NCBI RefSeq assembly: GCF_023516455.1
Contig: NZ_JAMGBA010000001.1
Coordinates: 1,178,001 to 1,242,000, forward strand
Length of the DNA: 64,000 bases
Reading direction: 5' to 3'
Source of the DNA: Sphingomonas caseinilytica
Lineage (GTDB): Bacteria; Pseudomonadota; Alphaproteobacteria; Sphingomonadales; Sphingomonadaceae
In this document: in pieces, positions 18,899 to 27,615 of the stretch
How positions within the stretch are numbered: the stretch's first letter is position 1
Layout of the letters: every line of letters starts with the position of its first letter
Translations under genes and position numbers: made by a program
Notes under the pieces: generated by a model
Database searches by the model: none
Seen by the model: the letters and a program-made list of their open reading frames with translations, nothing else
Told to the model about the DNA's origin: nothing

Positions 18899-19921
18899 GT
18901 GTCAGGACATGACATCTTTATCTCTTACTGCCGTGAAGAGCGGCCGGTCGCGCGCCGGTTCGCGGAATGCTTCGCGGAAGAAGGATTCAGCGTCTGGTGG
19001 GACGCCCAGCTGCATTCGGGCGAGACCTTCGACGAAGTAATCGAACGGGAATTGCGGGCAGCCAAGGCCGTCGTCGTACTCTGGTCGCCGCGCTCGGTCG
19101 CATCGCGCTGGGTGCGCGCTGAGGCGACGCTTGCCGACCGCGACAATAAGCTGGTCCCGATCATCATCGAACCTTGCAACCGGCCGATCATCTTCGAGCT
19201 GACCCACGCCGCCGAACTGGCCGAATGGGCGGGCGATACGTCGGAAGCCAATTATCAGACCCTGATCCGCGATTTGCGGCGCATGGTCGGCAAGACCACG
19301 GACGCGCAGGCCGCGGCCACTGCAGCAGCAGCGCCGAAGGCGGAGCCTGAGCCCGAACCTGCGCCAGAACCAACGCCGCCGGCAGCCGAGGAAAAGGTCA
19401 ATCTGGTTGATCCAGCAGAGCTGATGCGGTCGCTCGGGCGGCTCAGCAAGGCCCAGGAATCCGAGCTTGCGCAGCCCACGCCGCAGGAGGCGGAGGCAGC
19501 GGAGTTCTACAAGCGGTCCGAAGAGTTTCGGGCGCAGGAGGGCGACAAGGTCCACTGCCTCGAACGGCTCGCCGGCGGCGATGTGGAATCGAGTTTCGTC
19601 GTGACGGCGGCGGGCCTTAGCATCGGCCGTTCTGCTCCTTCCGACATCATCGTAGGGGGGATTGGCGTTTCACGGGCGCATTGCCTCGTCGAGCTTGTTG
19701 CCGACCAGCTGCGCGTTTCCGATCTCAATTCGACCAACGGCACCTTCATCGACGACAAGCGCGTCGATCGCAGCGCATTGCTCGAAGTCGGATCGGTTCT
19801 TCGCATCGGCAACGTGCTGTTCAAGCACGAAGTCCGCGCGCGCGGTGACATCCAGGCCGGCAATGATCCGGCCGGTTACGGTTTCGACGCCGGCGCACGC
19901 GAAATCCGCGCCGCGAGATAG
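18899..19921 (+). CDS. TIR-FHA fusion protein
   Basis: 340 residues from a GTG at 18899 with GGGGGA six bases upstream; an ATG at 18869 is in frame but gives a non-family N-terminus. Residues 4-140 are a TIR domain: HDIFISY, FSVWWDAQLHSGETF, VVVLWS and SRWVRAEA. Glu75 sits where NAD-cleaving TIR domains keep their catalytic Glu. A Glu/Pro/Ala-rich linker (about 145-180) leads to a helical stretch and an FHA domain (about 225-310) with the phosphothreonine-binding residues in GRS, SRAH and NSTNGTF. It would dock onto a Thr-phosphorylated partner, probably the product of the convergent kinase gene. Whether TIR is an NADase or a scaffold is open. Confidence 0.88.
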   Translation: MSGHDIFISYCREERPVARRFAECFAEEGFSVWWDAQLHSGETFDEVIERELRAAKAVVVLWSPRSVASRWVRAEATLADRDNKLVPIIIEPCNRPIIFELTHAAELAEWAGDTSEANYQTLIRDLRRMVGKTTDAQAAATAAAAPKAEPEPEPAPEPTPPAAEEKVNLVDPAELMRSLGRLSKAQESELAQPTPQEAEAAEFYKRSEEFRAQEGDKVHCLERLAGGDVESSFVVTAAGLSIGRSAPSDIIVGGIGVSRAHCLVELVADQLRVSDLNSTNGTFIDDKRVDRSALLEVGSVLRIGNVLFKHEVRARGDIQAGNDPAGYGFDAGAREIRAAR

Positions 19922-19962
19922 CCGGCCCGGACCAGCTTTTACGCCCAATTCAGTTGCCGAGC

Positions 19963-22275
19963 TTAATTCTCGGATGACGACTGTTTGTGCAGGAAGGTGA
20001 TGTAGGCCTTTGTCTGGTTGGCCTTCTTGATCAGCTCGTCAAACTCCCGATCGGTGCTCGCACCACGCGCTGAGTCAGCCACATTCGCCAGATACTTGTC
20101 ATAGTTCTTGGCAAGTCCGGCATTGGTTTTCTGGGTCGGCGTTCCGCCGCTGCCCATGCGGATCACTTCCTTGGCCATGCTTCGGCCGCTGCTGACGATC
20201 GAGCTTAGCTGCGACCGCTTCGAACCAGAAACGCCTTCCGAACCCGAACTGCCGCTGCTGGGCGTTGCGGTCGTCGTGGTAGCAACCGGAGCTGCCGTCG
20301 TTGCCGCGGGCGCGATCGTACTGGTGGTCGTCGTAGTCGCGACGGTTGCCTTGGGCGCCGTCGGCAGCTTCTCATCGGTCTTCTTGGCCTGTGCGCTGTA
20401 AGCGCCCTGTAGCGCCGTGGAGAAGGCCTGTGACTTGGTCAGTACATCCCGTGCTGCCGTCAGCGACTGGACCGGATCGGTCAGGCTTGCCGAGCCCTCG
20501 ACCGCCGTGCGCAGATCAGCGAGCGCCGTCGCCATTGCCGGCGTCCGAGCCTTTGCCGGCAGCGTCTGGGCCTTGGCGTCGGCGTCGCGCAGCAGGGCGC
20601 TCGCAAAGGCGATATTGGCGGCAGTTGCCGTCCGTTTCATTTCCTCGACCTTGGCGGTTGCCGCAGCGGCCTGTGCCGGGTCTTCGGCGATCGGCTGCAA
20701 CGCAGCCAGCTGCTGGTCGAGCTGACCATTCGCGGTCACCAGGTCATTGATTGCTGTTGCGGGGGCACCGCCGGCCTTCGCCTCTTCGGCAAGCGCCTTC
20801 TCCGCTTCGGCAAGTTGCCCGAGCCCTTCGACCGGGATCGCTTCGGTGCTGCTGAGATCCGGAATTTCCAGCGGTTCGCCTTCGCCCGGTCCGCCACCGC
20901 CGAGCATGAAGGATCCGCCGGCGACTGCCGCCAGAAGGACAATCGCGCCGCCGCCGGCGAGCATCGCCTTCTTCTTGTCCTTGAACCAGGGCTCGGATTC
21001 GCTCTTGGCCTTTGGCGGCACAACCTTCTTTGGCGGCTCCTTGGCCGGAGCCTCCTGCTTGGCTGGAGCGTCCTTGACCTCTTCCTTATCGGCGAGGGCA
21101 GCTGCAGCGACAGCGGCTCCCGCGGCCGTTGCCGCGGCGGCAGCGGCAGCGGCAGCAGCCTCTGAACCTCCGTCGCCTTCGGCTTCGGCGTCCTTCTTTT
21201 TCTTCTTGGCGCCGGTTTCTTCCCCGGCGCGCTTGAACTGGACTTCCTTGGGATCGTCCGGAACCTGGGTTTCAAGCTCCTTCGGTTCATAGCCCGGCGC
21301 CGGCGGCGCTACCGGCGTGATCGCCTCGCTCGATACCTCATGAGCAAAGAAGCGCGTCGCCTCATCCTCGGTGATGGGGTCGTCGCCCTCTTTCTTGCCG
21401 AACAGGGCGAGCCATTCCTGGATCGATTGCGGGCGATCCGATGGCTTGATCGTCATTCCGGCGTCGATCGCCTGCAGGAACCGTTTGCTGAAGCCCGGCC
21501 AATGCCCGTCGGCCAATGCCGTCCCAAGACCCGCATGAAGCCGCTCCAGCACTTCCGGCGGCTTTTCACCGGTCACGCATTCATAAAGCACGACCGCCAT
21601 GGCATAGATGTCGGTCCACGGCCCTTGCGGATAGGTTTTCACATATTGTTCGAGCGCGGCGTATGGCGGCGTGTGGAAAGTCACCGACGTGCTGGTGGCT
21701 TCGGCCGCCTCGAACCGGGCGGAACCGAAATCGATCAGGACCGGACGATTATCATCGGTGATGAGGATGTTGGGCGGCTTGATGTCGCGGTGAAGAACGC
21801 CGACGCGGTGCGCGCGGTCGAGGCCTTCGGCAACCGGCTTGATGATGTTCCACAGGCTTCGCTCGTTGAAGCGGCGGCCTTCTTTCAAAAGTCGGGACAG
21901 CGAAACGCCATCCTCGAAGTCCATCACCATGTAGGCGGTGCCGTGAATCTCGAACAGGCTGCGGACGCTGACGATGTTCGGATGGCGCGTCGGCGTGGAC
22001 AGGTTCCACAAGAGTTTCGCCTCTTCGACGAACTTCTTGAGCCCTAGCGCATGCACCTCTTCGACGTCCGAGCCGATCGGTACGACGGTGCTTTCGGCGT
22101 CACGCTCCGCGATGGAACTCGGGAAATATTCTTTGATCGCAACGAGCTCGCCGAAATAGATTCCGCGGCCCTTGTAGACGATCCCGAACCCCCCGACGCC
22201 GAGGACATCCTCGAGCCGCCATTCACGGATGATCGTGCCAGATGGTAACGCCTTGTTGCTATAGGCCTTACTCAA
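19963..22275 (-). CDS. transmembrane Ser/Thr protein kinase (PpkA/PknB type)
   Basis: 770 residues from a TTG at 22275, seven bases after AAAGGA; the open frame continues to 22671 but crosses the PP2C gene. The kinase domain covers residues 15-285: GVGGFGIVYKG, Lys48 in VAIKEY, HRDIKPPN near 161, DFGSAR near 181. A charged, Ala-rich linker leads to one TM segment near 434-456. The remaining about 310 residues should be periplasmic: a helical Ala-rich region, a Thr/Ser-rich stretch (TVATTTTTSTIAPAATTAAP) and a charged C-terminus. It is divergent from the PP2C gene, its presumed antagonist, and convergent with TIR-FHA. Confidence 0.9.
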   Translation of the reverse strand: MSKAYSNKALPSGTIIREWRLEDVLGVGGFGIVYKGRGIYFGELVAIKEYFPSSIAERDAESTVVPIGSDVEEVHALGLKKFVEEAKLLWNLSTPTRHPNIVSVRSLFEIHGTAYMVMDFEDGVSLSRLLKEGRRFNERSLWNIIKPVAEGLDRAHRVGVLHRDIKPPNILITDDNRPVLIDFGSARFEAAEATSTSVTFHTPPYAALEQYVKTYPQGPWTDIYAMAVVLYECVTGEKPPEVLERLHAGLGTALADGHWPGFSKRFLQAIDAGMTIKPSDRPQSIQEWLALFGKKEGDDPITEDEATRFFAHEVSSEAITPVAPPAPGYEPKELETQVPDDPKEVQFKRAGEETGAKKKKKDAEAEGDGGSEAAAAAAAAAATAAGAAVAAAALADKEEVKDAPAKQEAPAKEPPKKVVPPKAKSESEPWFKDKKKAMLAGGGAIVLLAAVAGGSFMLGGGGPGEGEPLEIPDLSSTEAIPVEGLGQLAEAEKALAEEAKAGGAPATAINDLVTANGQLDQQLAALQPIAEDPAQAAAATAKVEEMKRTATAANIAFASALLRDADAKAQTLPAKARTPAMATALADLRTAVEGSASLTDPVQSLTAARDVLTKSQAFSTALQGAYSAQAKKTDEKLPTAPKATVATTTTTSTIAPAATTAAPVATTTTATPSSGSSGSEGVSGSKRSQLSSIVSSGRSMAKEVIRMGSGGTPTQKTNAGLAKNYDKYLANVADSARGASTDREFDELIKKANQTKAYITFLHKQSSSEN

Positions 22276-22381
22276 TGCTGATTTCCTTTTGGATGATCCG
22301 CAATTAAGAAAAAGCAAATCGCATGAACTTTGTGCAATTGCTAGCCTCCCCTTGTGCGGGCATGGGACAATAGGAGGGTGA

Positions 22382-23095
22382 GTGGCCTTCGAATGCGTTA
22401 GCAAAACCGATGTCGGGCTTCGCCGAAAGGTGAACGAGGACGCCCTTCTGGTTCGCACCGAACGAGGGCTGTGGGCAGTCGCCGACGGCATGGGCGGGCA
22501 TGATGCCGGCGACGTCGCCAGTTCCAGGGTTACGGAATCGCTGCTCGAATTGCCGGATGCGGAAGATCTCGACCAGCTGGTCGAAAGCGCAGTCACGGCG
22601 CTCAAGAAGGTCAATGAGGATTTGATCGCCTTGGCCGGTGCAAAGGGAAGCGACCGGTCGATCGGAAGCACGGTCGTTGGGCTCGCGATCGCCGACGGGC
22701 AGTTCCGCTGTTTCTGGGCGGGCGACAGCCGAGGTTATCGGATCAGGGATCACCAGATCGTGCAGCTGACCCGCGACCACAGCCTGGTTCAGGACCTGGT
22801 CGATTCAGGAATGCTGCAACCTGACGAAGCGGCCGACCATCCCAACAGCAACATCATCACCCGTGCAGTCGGCGTGGCCGAAGAATTGCGCGTCGACACG
22901 GTGAGCGGCGACGTTCAGCGTGGCGACCAGTTCCTGCTTGCAACCGACGGCGTCACAAGACTGATCGACGATCAGGAACTGGCAATGGAACTGAGTACCA
23001 ACCCGCCCGCCTACGCGGCACGAAAACTGATTGAGACCATCCTGGCGCGTGGCGCGCCCGACAATGCGTCACTGATCATCACGAAGATTATTTGA
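22382..23095 (+). CDS. PP2C-type Ser/Thr protein phosphatase (Stp/PppA-like)
   Basis: 237 residues from a GTG at 22382 directly after AGGAGGGTGA. All PP2C metal-binding motifs are in order: NEDALL, VADGMGGHDAGDVAS, WAGDSRGYR, TRDHS and the terminal DNASLI. It is soluble and about the length of bacterial Stp phosphatases. It shares a 106-bp divergent promoter region with the kinase gene and very likely reverses its phosphorylation, including the mark read by the FHA domain. Confidence 0.92.
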   Translation: MAFECVSKTDVGLRRKVNEDALLVRTERGLWAVADGMGGHDAGDVASSRVTESLLELPDAEDLDQLVESAVTALKKVNEDLIALAGAKGSDRSIGSTVVGLAIADGQFRCFWAGDSRGYRIRDHQIVQLTRDHSLVQDLVDSGMLQPDEAADHPNSNIITRAVGVAEELRVDTVSGDVQRGDQFLLATDGVTRLIDDQELAMELSTNPPAYAARKLIETILARGAPDNASLIITKII

Positions 23096-23116
23096 GTCGA
23101 TAGCGGCGGACCGGCT

Positions 23117-23542
23117 TCACCGGTCCCAGCGAACCGGCAACAGGAATTCCAGCCGATTGCCGTCGGGCGACGGGCTGTAGCTGATGTAGCTCGCCCACTC
23201 CCTGACGATATCGATCCCGACATTGCCACCGCGTTCCGGTGCGCCGGCCTTTCGCGGTGCCTGCCAGGGATCGAAGGCGGCTCCGGTGTCGCTGATACAA
23301 ACGCGAATGCCCTCCGGCTCGACTTGGAAGTCGAGCGCAACCTCATCCTTCGCGGACAAACCGCCATGATCGTAGAGATTTGCGACCAGTTCCTCGACCA
23401 CGACGCACAGCCGCGCGAGTTCGTCGTCATTCAGCCACTGGGATTCACCGAATTCGCGCGCAGCCTCGGTTGCTTCAATGATTGCCCGGTCGCCGCTGAG
23501 GCTGCGGGACAGATGGTCCGAATTTGATTCGCGCGGGCTCAT
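23117..23542 (-). CDS. RsbW-like anti-sigma/switch-protein ATPase (HATPase_c)
   Basis: 141 residues from MSPRESNSDH at 23542. It is a single-domain GHKL ATPase: N-box VEELVANLYDHG, G1 box DTGAAFDP and G2 box GGNVGIDIVREW. This is the RsbW/SpoIIAB form, a kinase that phosphorylates a STAS antagonist and holds a sigma or other target. No sigma factor is adjacent. The plausible partners are the STAS protein (27616) and the SpoIIE-type phosphatase (24602). It lies alone on the minus strand between two plus-strand genes, and its 5' end is 45 bp from the FecR start. Confidence 0.85.
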   Translation of the reverse strand: MSPRESNSDHLSRSLSGDRAIIEATEAAREFGESQWLNDDELARLCVVVEELVANLYDHGGLSAKDEVALDFQVEPEGIRVCISDTGAAFDPWQAPRKAGAPERGGNVGIDIVREWASYISYSPSPDGNRLEFLLPVRWDR

Positions 23543-23586
23543 CGGATTCGCTATGTCACGTTGCCGTAACGGTTGGGAGGCCTGCC

Positions 23587-24021
23587 GTGGTTCGTATACC
23601 AATTGCCATCGGGCTCACCGCCTTGATGATTGCTTCACCCGCTTTTGCCGAAATTGCACGCGTCAAGCAAAGCAGCGGTACCGCCTTTGTCCAACGCAAC
23701 GACCAGCAGCTCAAGCCCGCACCGGGCCTGCAGCTGCTCGCCGGGGACCGGTTGGTGACCGGCAAGGACGGTCGAATGAGCCTGACGTTCGTCGACAACA
23801 CGCGCTTTGCGGTCGGCCCCAACAGCAGCATCGCGGTCAGCGAATTCCAATATGACAAGACCCGGCAGAAGGGCAGCTTCGTGACGCAGGTCGATCGCGG
23901 GTCGCTGGCGGTTTCGTCGGGCAAGATCGCCAAGTCCGATCGCGACGCGATGAAGGTCCGCACGCCCAATACGCTGCTCGGAGTCCGCGGGACGAAGTTC
24001 ATCGTCGAGGTTCCGGAGTGA
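23587..24021 (+). CDS. FecR-domain periplasmic protein
   Basis: 144 residues from a GTG at 23587 with GGGAGG six bases upstream. Residues 1-21 are a signal peptide ending SPAFA. The mature protein is a FecR domain: AGDRLVTGKDGRMSLTFVDNTRFAVGPNS and the closing VRTPNTLLGVRGTKF. Here FecR has no partner FecI sigma factor and no TM anchor, as is usual for FecR proteins linked to CHASE2 sensors. Its stop overlaps the OmpA gene's GTG (24018-24021), so the two are co-translated. Confidence 0.87.
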   Translation: MVRIPIAIGLTALMIASPAFAEIARVKQSSGTAFVQRNDQQLKPAPGLQLLAGDRLVTGKDGRMSLTFVDNTRFAVGPNSSIAVSEFQYDKTRQKGSFVTQVDRGSLAVSSGKIAKSDRDAMKVRTPNTLLGVRGTKFIVEVPE

Positions 24022-24605
24022 GGGCGCTTGGGCTCGGAGCGGCATGCCTGATGCTTGCCGGATGCGCGACATCATCGCTTGTCCTGCTGCCGGACGATGA
24101 AGGCCACCAGGGTTCGGTCGCGGTGCTTGAGGCCGATGGACAGGCAAGCCAGTCGGTCATCAGCCAGGGCAATAGCCGGACCAAGTTGGGTGAAGCCAAC
24201 GCCAATCCCCAGCCGCTTGGCGAAAAGGGCCTGAAGCCGGAAGAGGCCGCGCTCCTCACCACCCTGCCCCCGCCCGCCAAGAGCTTCACCCTCTATTTCG
24301 ACCAGGGCACGACCACGCCGACGGTGGAATCGCAATCGGTCCTCACCGCACTTCGCGCTGAAATCGCTTCGCGATCCGGCCCTCAGGTCGAAGTGACCGG
24401 CCATACGGACACCGTCGGAAGCGAAGAGGATAATGACCGGTTGTCACTCCAGCGCGCCGAAGAGATTCTCAACTGGCTTGCCGGCCAGGGCATCGACCGG
24501 TCGCTGATGCTTGCAAGCGGTCGCGGCGAGCGCGACCTCAAGGAACCGTCGATCGACAATTTCAGCAGTGCCACCAATCGGCGGGTCGAGGTGATCGTCC
24601 GCTAA
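24018..24605 (+). CDS. OmpA-family peptidoglycan-binding lipoprotein
   Basis: 195 residues from a GTG overlapping the FecR stop. The lipobox is MLAGC near residue 16. A spacer is followed by an OmpA C-terminal domain (about 90-195): FTLYFDQGTTTPT, VEVTGHTDTVGSEEDNDRLSLQRA and ATNRRVEVIVR, with the diaminopimelate-contacting Asp and Arg in place. It should tie the outer membrane to peptidoglycan and may present the state of the envelope to FecR and CHASE2. Its 3' end overlaps the CHASE2 gene stop by 4 bp, tail to tail. Confidence 0.88.
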   Translation: MRALGLGAACLMLAGCATSSLVLLPDDEGHQGSVAVLEADGQASQSVISQGNSRTKLGEANANPQPLGEKGLKPEEAALLTTLPPPAKSFTLYFDQGTTTPTVESQSVLTALRAEIASRSGPQVEVTGHTDTVGSEEDNDRLSLQRAEEILNWLAGQGIDRSLMLASGRGERDLKEPSIDNFSSATNRRVEVIVR

Positions 24606-26653
24606 GCGGGACCGATATAGCGGACTGCCATGACCGTGAGGTCGTCGGTCGCCTCGGCTTCGCCTTCGAAATTCCGGACGTGATCACGGATGCCGTCGAC
24701 GATCTCGGCTGCCGTGCCGCTTCTCAGGGCTCCGTCAGCGAGCAATCGCTTGCTGCCGAACAGTTCCTGCTTCTCATTCTGCGCTTCGGTTACGCCGTCG
24801 GTCACAAGCACCAGGGTTTCGCCGGGCTTCAACGTCAGTCTTTCCAGAGGATAGACCAGCTCGGCGGCACAAAGCGGCGGGCCGCCCTCAAGCCGTACGC
24901 GCGTGGCCTTGTCCCCAGAAAGCAGGATTGGATCCTCGTGGCCCGCGCATACCATCCGGACCTCGCCGCTATTGAGGTCGAGCAGTCCCAGCAGCAGGGT
25001 GACCCCCATCGCTTCGGTATTGTCCTTGAGCAATTCCCTGTTGATGGCATCGGCCATGGCGGCGGGATCGGCCTGCATTCTTGACAGCGCCGCACTGGTC
25101 AGCGCTTTGGACATGGCCATGAACAGAGCGGCAGGAACGCCCTTGCCGGTGACATCGGCAATCGCGAAGCCGATCTCATCGTCGCCGATCTTCATCGCGT
25201 CATAATAGTCGCCGCCTACCGACTTGGCGGGTTCCAGCAGCGCATCTAGGTCGACCCTTGGATCGAGCCCTTGCAGCCGTAAACGTGGCGGGACCATGCC
25301 AAGCTGGATCGAACGGGCGGCCTGCAACTCGCCCTCGGTTTCGGCGGTAGAGATCCGCTCCTGCACCAGAGCATCGCGAAGCCGCTCTCGCTCGGTCCGG
25401 GCCAATGCGAACAGGCCCATCGCGACACCAGCGACACCACCGCCACCGATCAGCAAGGGCCTCGCGGGATCGAGCAGGGTCGCGGCCCCGGTAAAGACAA
25501 GCCAGCTAGCCACCGGCACGGCGACAAAGGCCAGGGCCAAGGTAATACGGTACCATTTGCCAAATATCGCGGCGGCCAGGGCGAGGAATGCCAGCAAGGC
25601 GCCCGCCGCCCATTCCGCCGGCTCAGCCCAGGCCGGCCGGATCAGCCAGCCTCCGCGCAAAATGGAATCGACCGCTTGCGCCTGAACCAGCGGCCCCAAC
25701 CATTCCGACGCGAGTGGAGTAGCGGCAACGTCAAAGGTTCCCTGTGCGGATAGGCCAATGAGGACGATCTTGCCCGCGAACTTGTCTTTCGGAAGCTCTT
25801 CGTCATTCAGCAACAGCCGCGCCGCCGAAATGACGTCGTCTTCGGGAAACTCGCCGAAGTGGATGCGCATCCGGCCGCGATGATCGATCGGAATGGTCCG
25901 CTGCCCGACCTTGACGCTGGTCGGCGTGGCTTCAACGCTCTCCGCGTCAAGGGCATTGCGGGCGATCTCCAGCGCAAAACCCAGCCGCGGCCGGCCGCCT
26001 GCGCGCTGGACCAGCGGAACGCCGCGGATGATCCCGTCCGCGTCGGGCGGCGCGTTGATGAGGCCGCTGCCCAAGGCGACATCATCAAGCTCAGGAATGG
26101 CGGCAAGTTCGCCGGGCCAGCTGTCGACTGCCGCCGGAAGCTTTCCCGAAATCGGCGAGTCAGCCAATGGCAATTGGTCGGCCGGCGCACGGCTGACACC
26201 CGCATGCGCGAGCACGACCGGAGATTCCCCGATGACGAGCCCAAAGCCAAAGTCCATGGGGCGCAGAGCCTTCACCTCGGAGGCTGCAACGGCGCCGAGC
26301 TCGGGATAAAGGGAAACGATAGCGTCCGGGTTCAGCCGGTCATGTTCCGGAAACATGATGTCGAAGGCGATGACCTTCGCGCCCCTTTTCGTAAGCTCTT
26401 CCGTCAGCCGCGCGAGGTGATAGCGCGGCCATGGCCATGAACTGAACTTCTCGATGCTGAAATCGTCGATCAGGACGACTCGGACGTCGGTGTCCGACAG
26501 GTCGTTCGGGCGGAGCCACTGCCAGCTGTCGAACACGCCGCGACGCATGCGGTCGCCCGCTCCATAGCTCGCCGCCACAGCAATAAGGCTCATGATCAGC
26601 CACGTCAGGACGACGCGGCGGCCAAGCCTAGATCCGGACTTCGAGCCCGTCAT
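24602..26653 (-). CDS. CHASE2 sensor - SpoIIE-type PP2C phosphatase
   Basis: 683 residues. After TM1 (about 13-33) comes a periplasmic CHASE2 domain (about 35-335) with VVLIDDFSIEKFSSWPWPR and VIAFDIMFPEH. Three TM segments follow near 345-425, then a short coiled linker and a SpoIIE/RsbU phosphatase domain (about 460-683): GGDYYDAM, FAIADVTGKGVPAAL, VTDGVTEAQNEK and DDLTVMAVR. It should dephosphorylate a STAS antagonist in response to an envelope signal. The start at 26653 lies inside the MBL gene (26-bp overlap), so the genes are coupled. Confidence 0.9.
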   Translation of the reverse strand: MTGSKSGSRLGRRVVLTWLIMSLIAVAASYGAGDRMRRGVFDSWQWLRPNDLSDTDVRVVLIDDFSIEKFSSWPWPRYHLARLTEELTKRGAKVIAFDIMFPEHDRLNPDAIVSLYPELGAVAASEVKALRPMDFGFGLVIGESPVVLAHAGVSRAPADQLPLADSPISGKLPAAVDSWPGELAAIPELDDVALGSGLINAPPDADGIIRGVPLVQRAGGRPRLGFALEIARNALDAESVEATPTSVKVGQRTIPIDHRGRMRIHFGEFPEDDVISAARLLLNDEELPKDKFAGKIVLIGLSAQGTFDVAATPLASEWLGPLVQAQAVDSILRGGWLIRPAWAEPAEWAAGALLAFLALAAAIFGKWYRITLALAFVAVPVASWLVFTGAATLLDPARPLLIGGGGVAGVAMGLFALARTERERLRDALVQERISTAETEGELQAARSIQLGMVPPRLRLQGLDPRVDLDALLEPAKSVGGDYYDAMKIGDDEIGFAIADVTGKGVPAALFMAMSKALTSAALSRMQADPAAMADAINRELLKDNTEAMGVTLLLGLLDLNSGEVRMVCAGHEDPILLSGDKATRVRLEGGPPLCAAELVYPLERLTLKPGETLVLVTDGVTEAQNEKQELFGSKRLLADGALRSGTAAEIVDGIRDHVRNFEGEAEATDDLTVMAVRYIGPA

Positions 26654-27590
26654 AGGAACAGATCACATCGAGCGGCGGGCCATTTCGGGTGAGTTCCTCG
26701 TACCGAATGCTTTCCTCGTGCATCCGCTGGATATCCTCATCCTCATAGGTCGGCTCATGGTGGAACAGCGCGAGGCACTTGGCCTCGGCGGAGTGGCACA
26801 GATCGACGGCCACGAGATTGCTGGAATGCCCCCAATCTTCCTTCATCGAGACGCTATCGGCCAGCGAATACATGGTGTCGCAAATCACCAGGTCGGCTTC
26901 GCGGAAGAATTCGATGAAGGCCGCCTCGTCGCCCATATTCTCCAGCTTATGCTCGCTGTCGGTGCTGTAGATCGCGACCTTCCCGTCAGCATCGGTGAAG
27001 CGATACCCATAGCTGTCGTGGCTATGTTTTTGCAGGATGGTTTCGACCTTTACGCCATCGACTTCATAGGTCTCACCGGGCGTTAGCTGGACGAACTGAA
27101 AATCAGCGCGGAGCCACTCAAACGGGACCGGGAACGAAATCTCTTCCTGCTGGCGGCGCAGTGCCTCTTCAGCGTCCGGATGGCCGGAGTGGATCCGGAT
27201 CGTCACATTGGGATCGAAGGCCGGCGGAAAGAACGGGAATCCCATGATGTGGTCCCAATGAAGATGGGACTGGAAGAAATTATAGGTCTTGCTGTGGCCC
27301 GCGGCATTGCGGCGCAGGGAATCAATTCCGAAAGAGCGCAGGCCGCTCCCCATGTCGCAAATGAAATAGGAACCGTGGAGCGTTTCCAGCTCCACACATG
27401 AGGTGGCGCCGCCGTACGTCGCGCCCGCAGCGAAGCTCAGCTCCTTTTTAACGAACAGCTCCGCTTCCGCGATATTGTCGAACTGAAGTGAACCGGCAGC
27501 GACAAGTGCCTGCGCGACCTTGCGCCGGATCGTCTCCGCCGTCGGTGCGACCGGAAGTGAACCTCGCGTGCCCCAGAACCGAACAAGCAT
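26628..27590 (-). CDS. metallo-beta-lactamase-fold hydrolase
   Basis: 320 residues, cytoplasmic. The N-terminus MLVRFWGTRGSLPV and the metal motif SHLHWDH near residue 110, with further ligands in HSHDSYG, STDSEH and FHHEPT, show the MBL fold of the RNase Z/cyclic-nucleotide phosphodiesterase branch. The substrate is unknown. Its placement between the STAS and CHASE2-SpoIIE genes, and near a nucleotide cyclase gene, makes a nucleotide-signal hydrolase conceivable but unproven. GGGAGGGGG lies upstream of the ATG. Confidence 0.85.
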   Translation of the reverse strand: MLVRFWGTRGSLPVAPTAETIRRKVAQALVAAGSLQFDNIAEAELFVKKELSFAAGATYGGATSCVELETLHGSYFICDMGSGLRSFGIDSLRRNAAGHSKTYNFFQSHLHWDHIMGFPFFPPAFDPNVTIRIHSGHPDAEEALRRQQEEISFPVPFEWLRADFQFVQLTPGETYEVDGVKVETILQKHSHDSYGYRFTDADGKVAIYSTDSEHKLENMGDEAAFIEFFREADLVICDTMYSLADSVSMKEDWGHSSNLVAVDLCHSAEAKCLALFHHEPTYEDEDIQRMHEESIRYEELTRNGPPLDVICSYDGLEVRI

Positions 27591-27615
27591 ATTGCCGTCG
27601 CCCCCTCCCTTTCGG

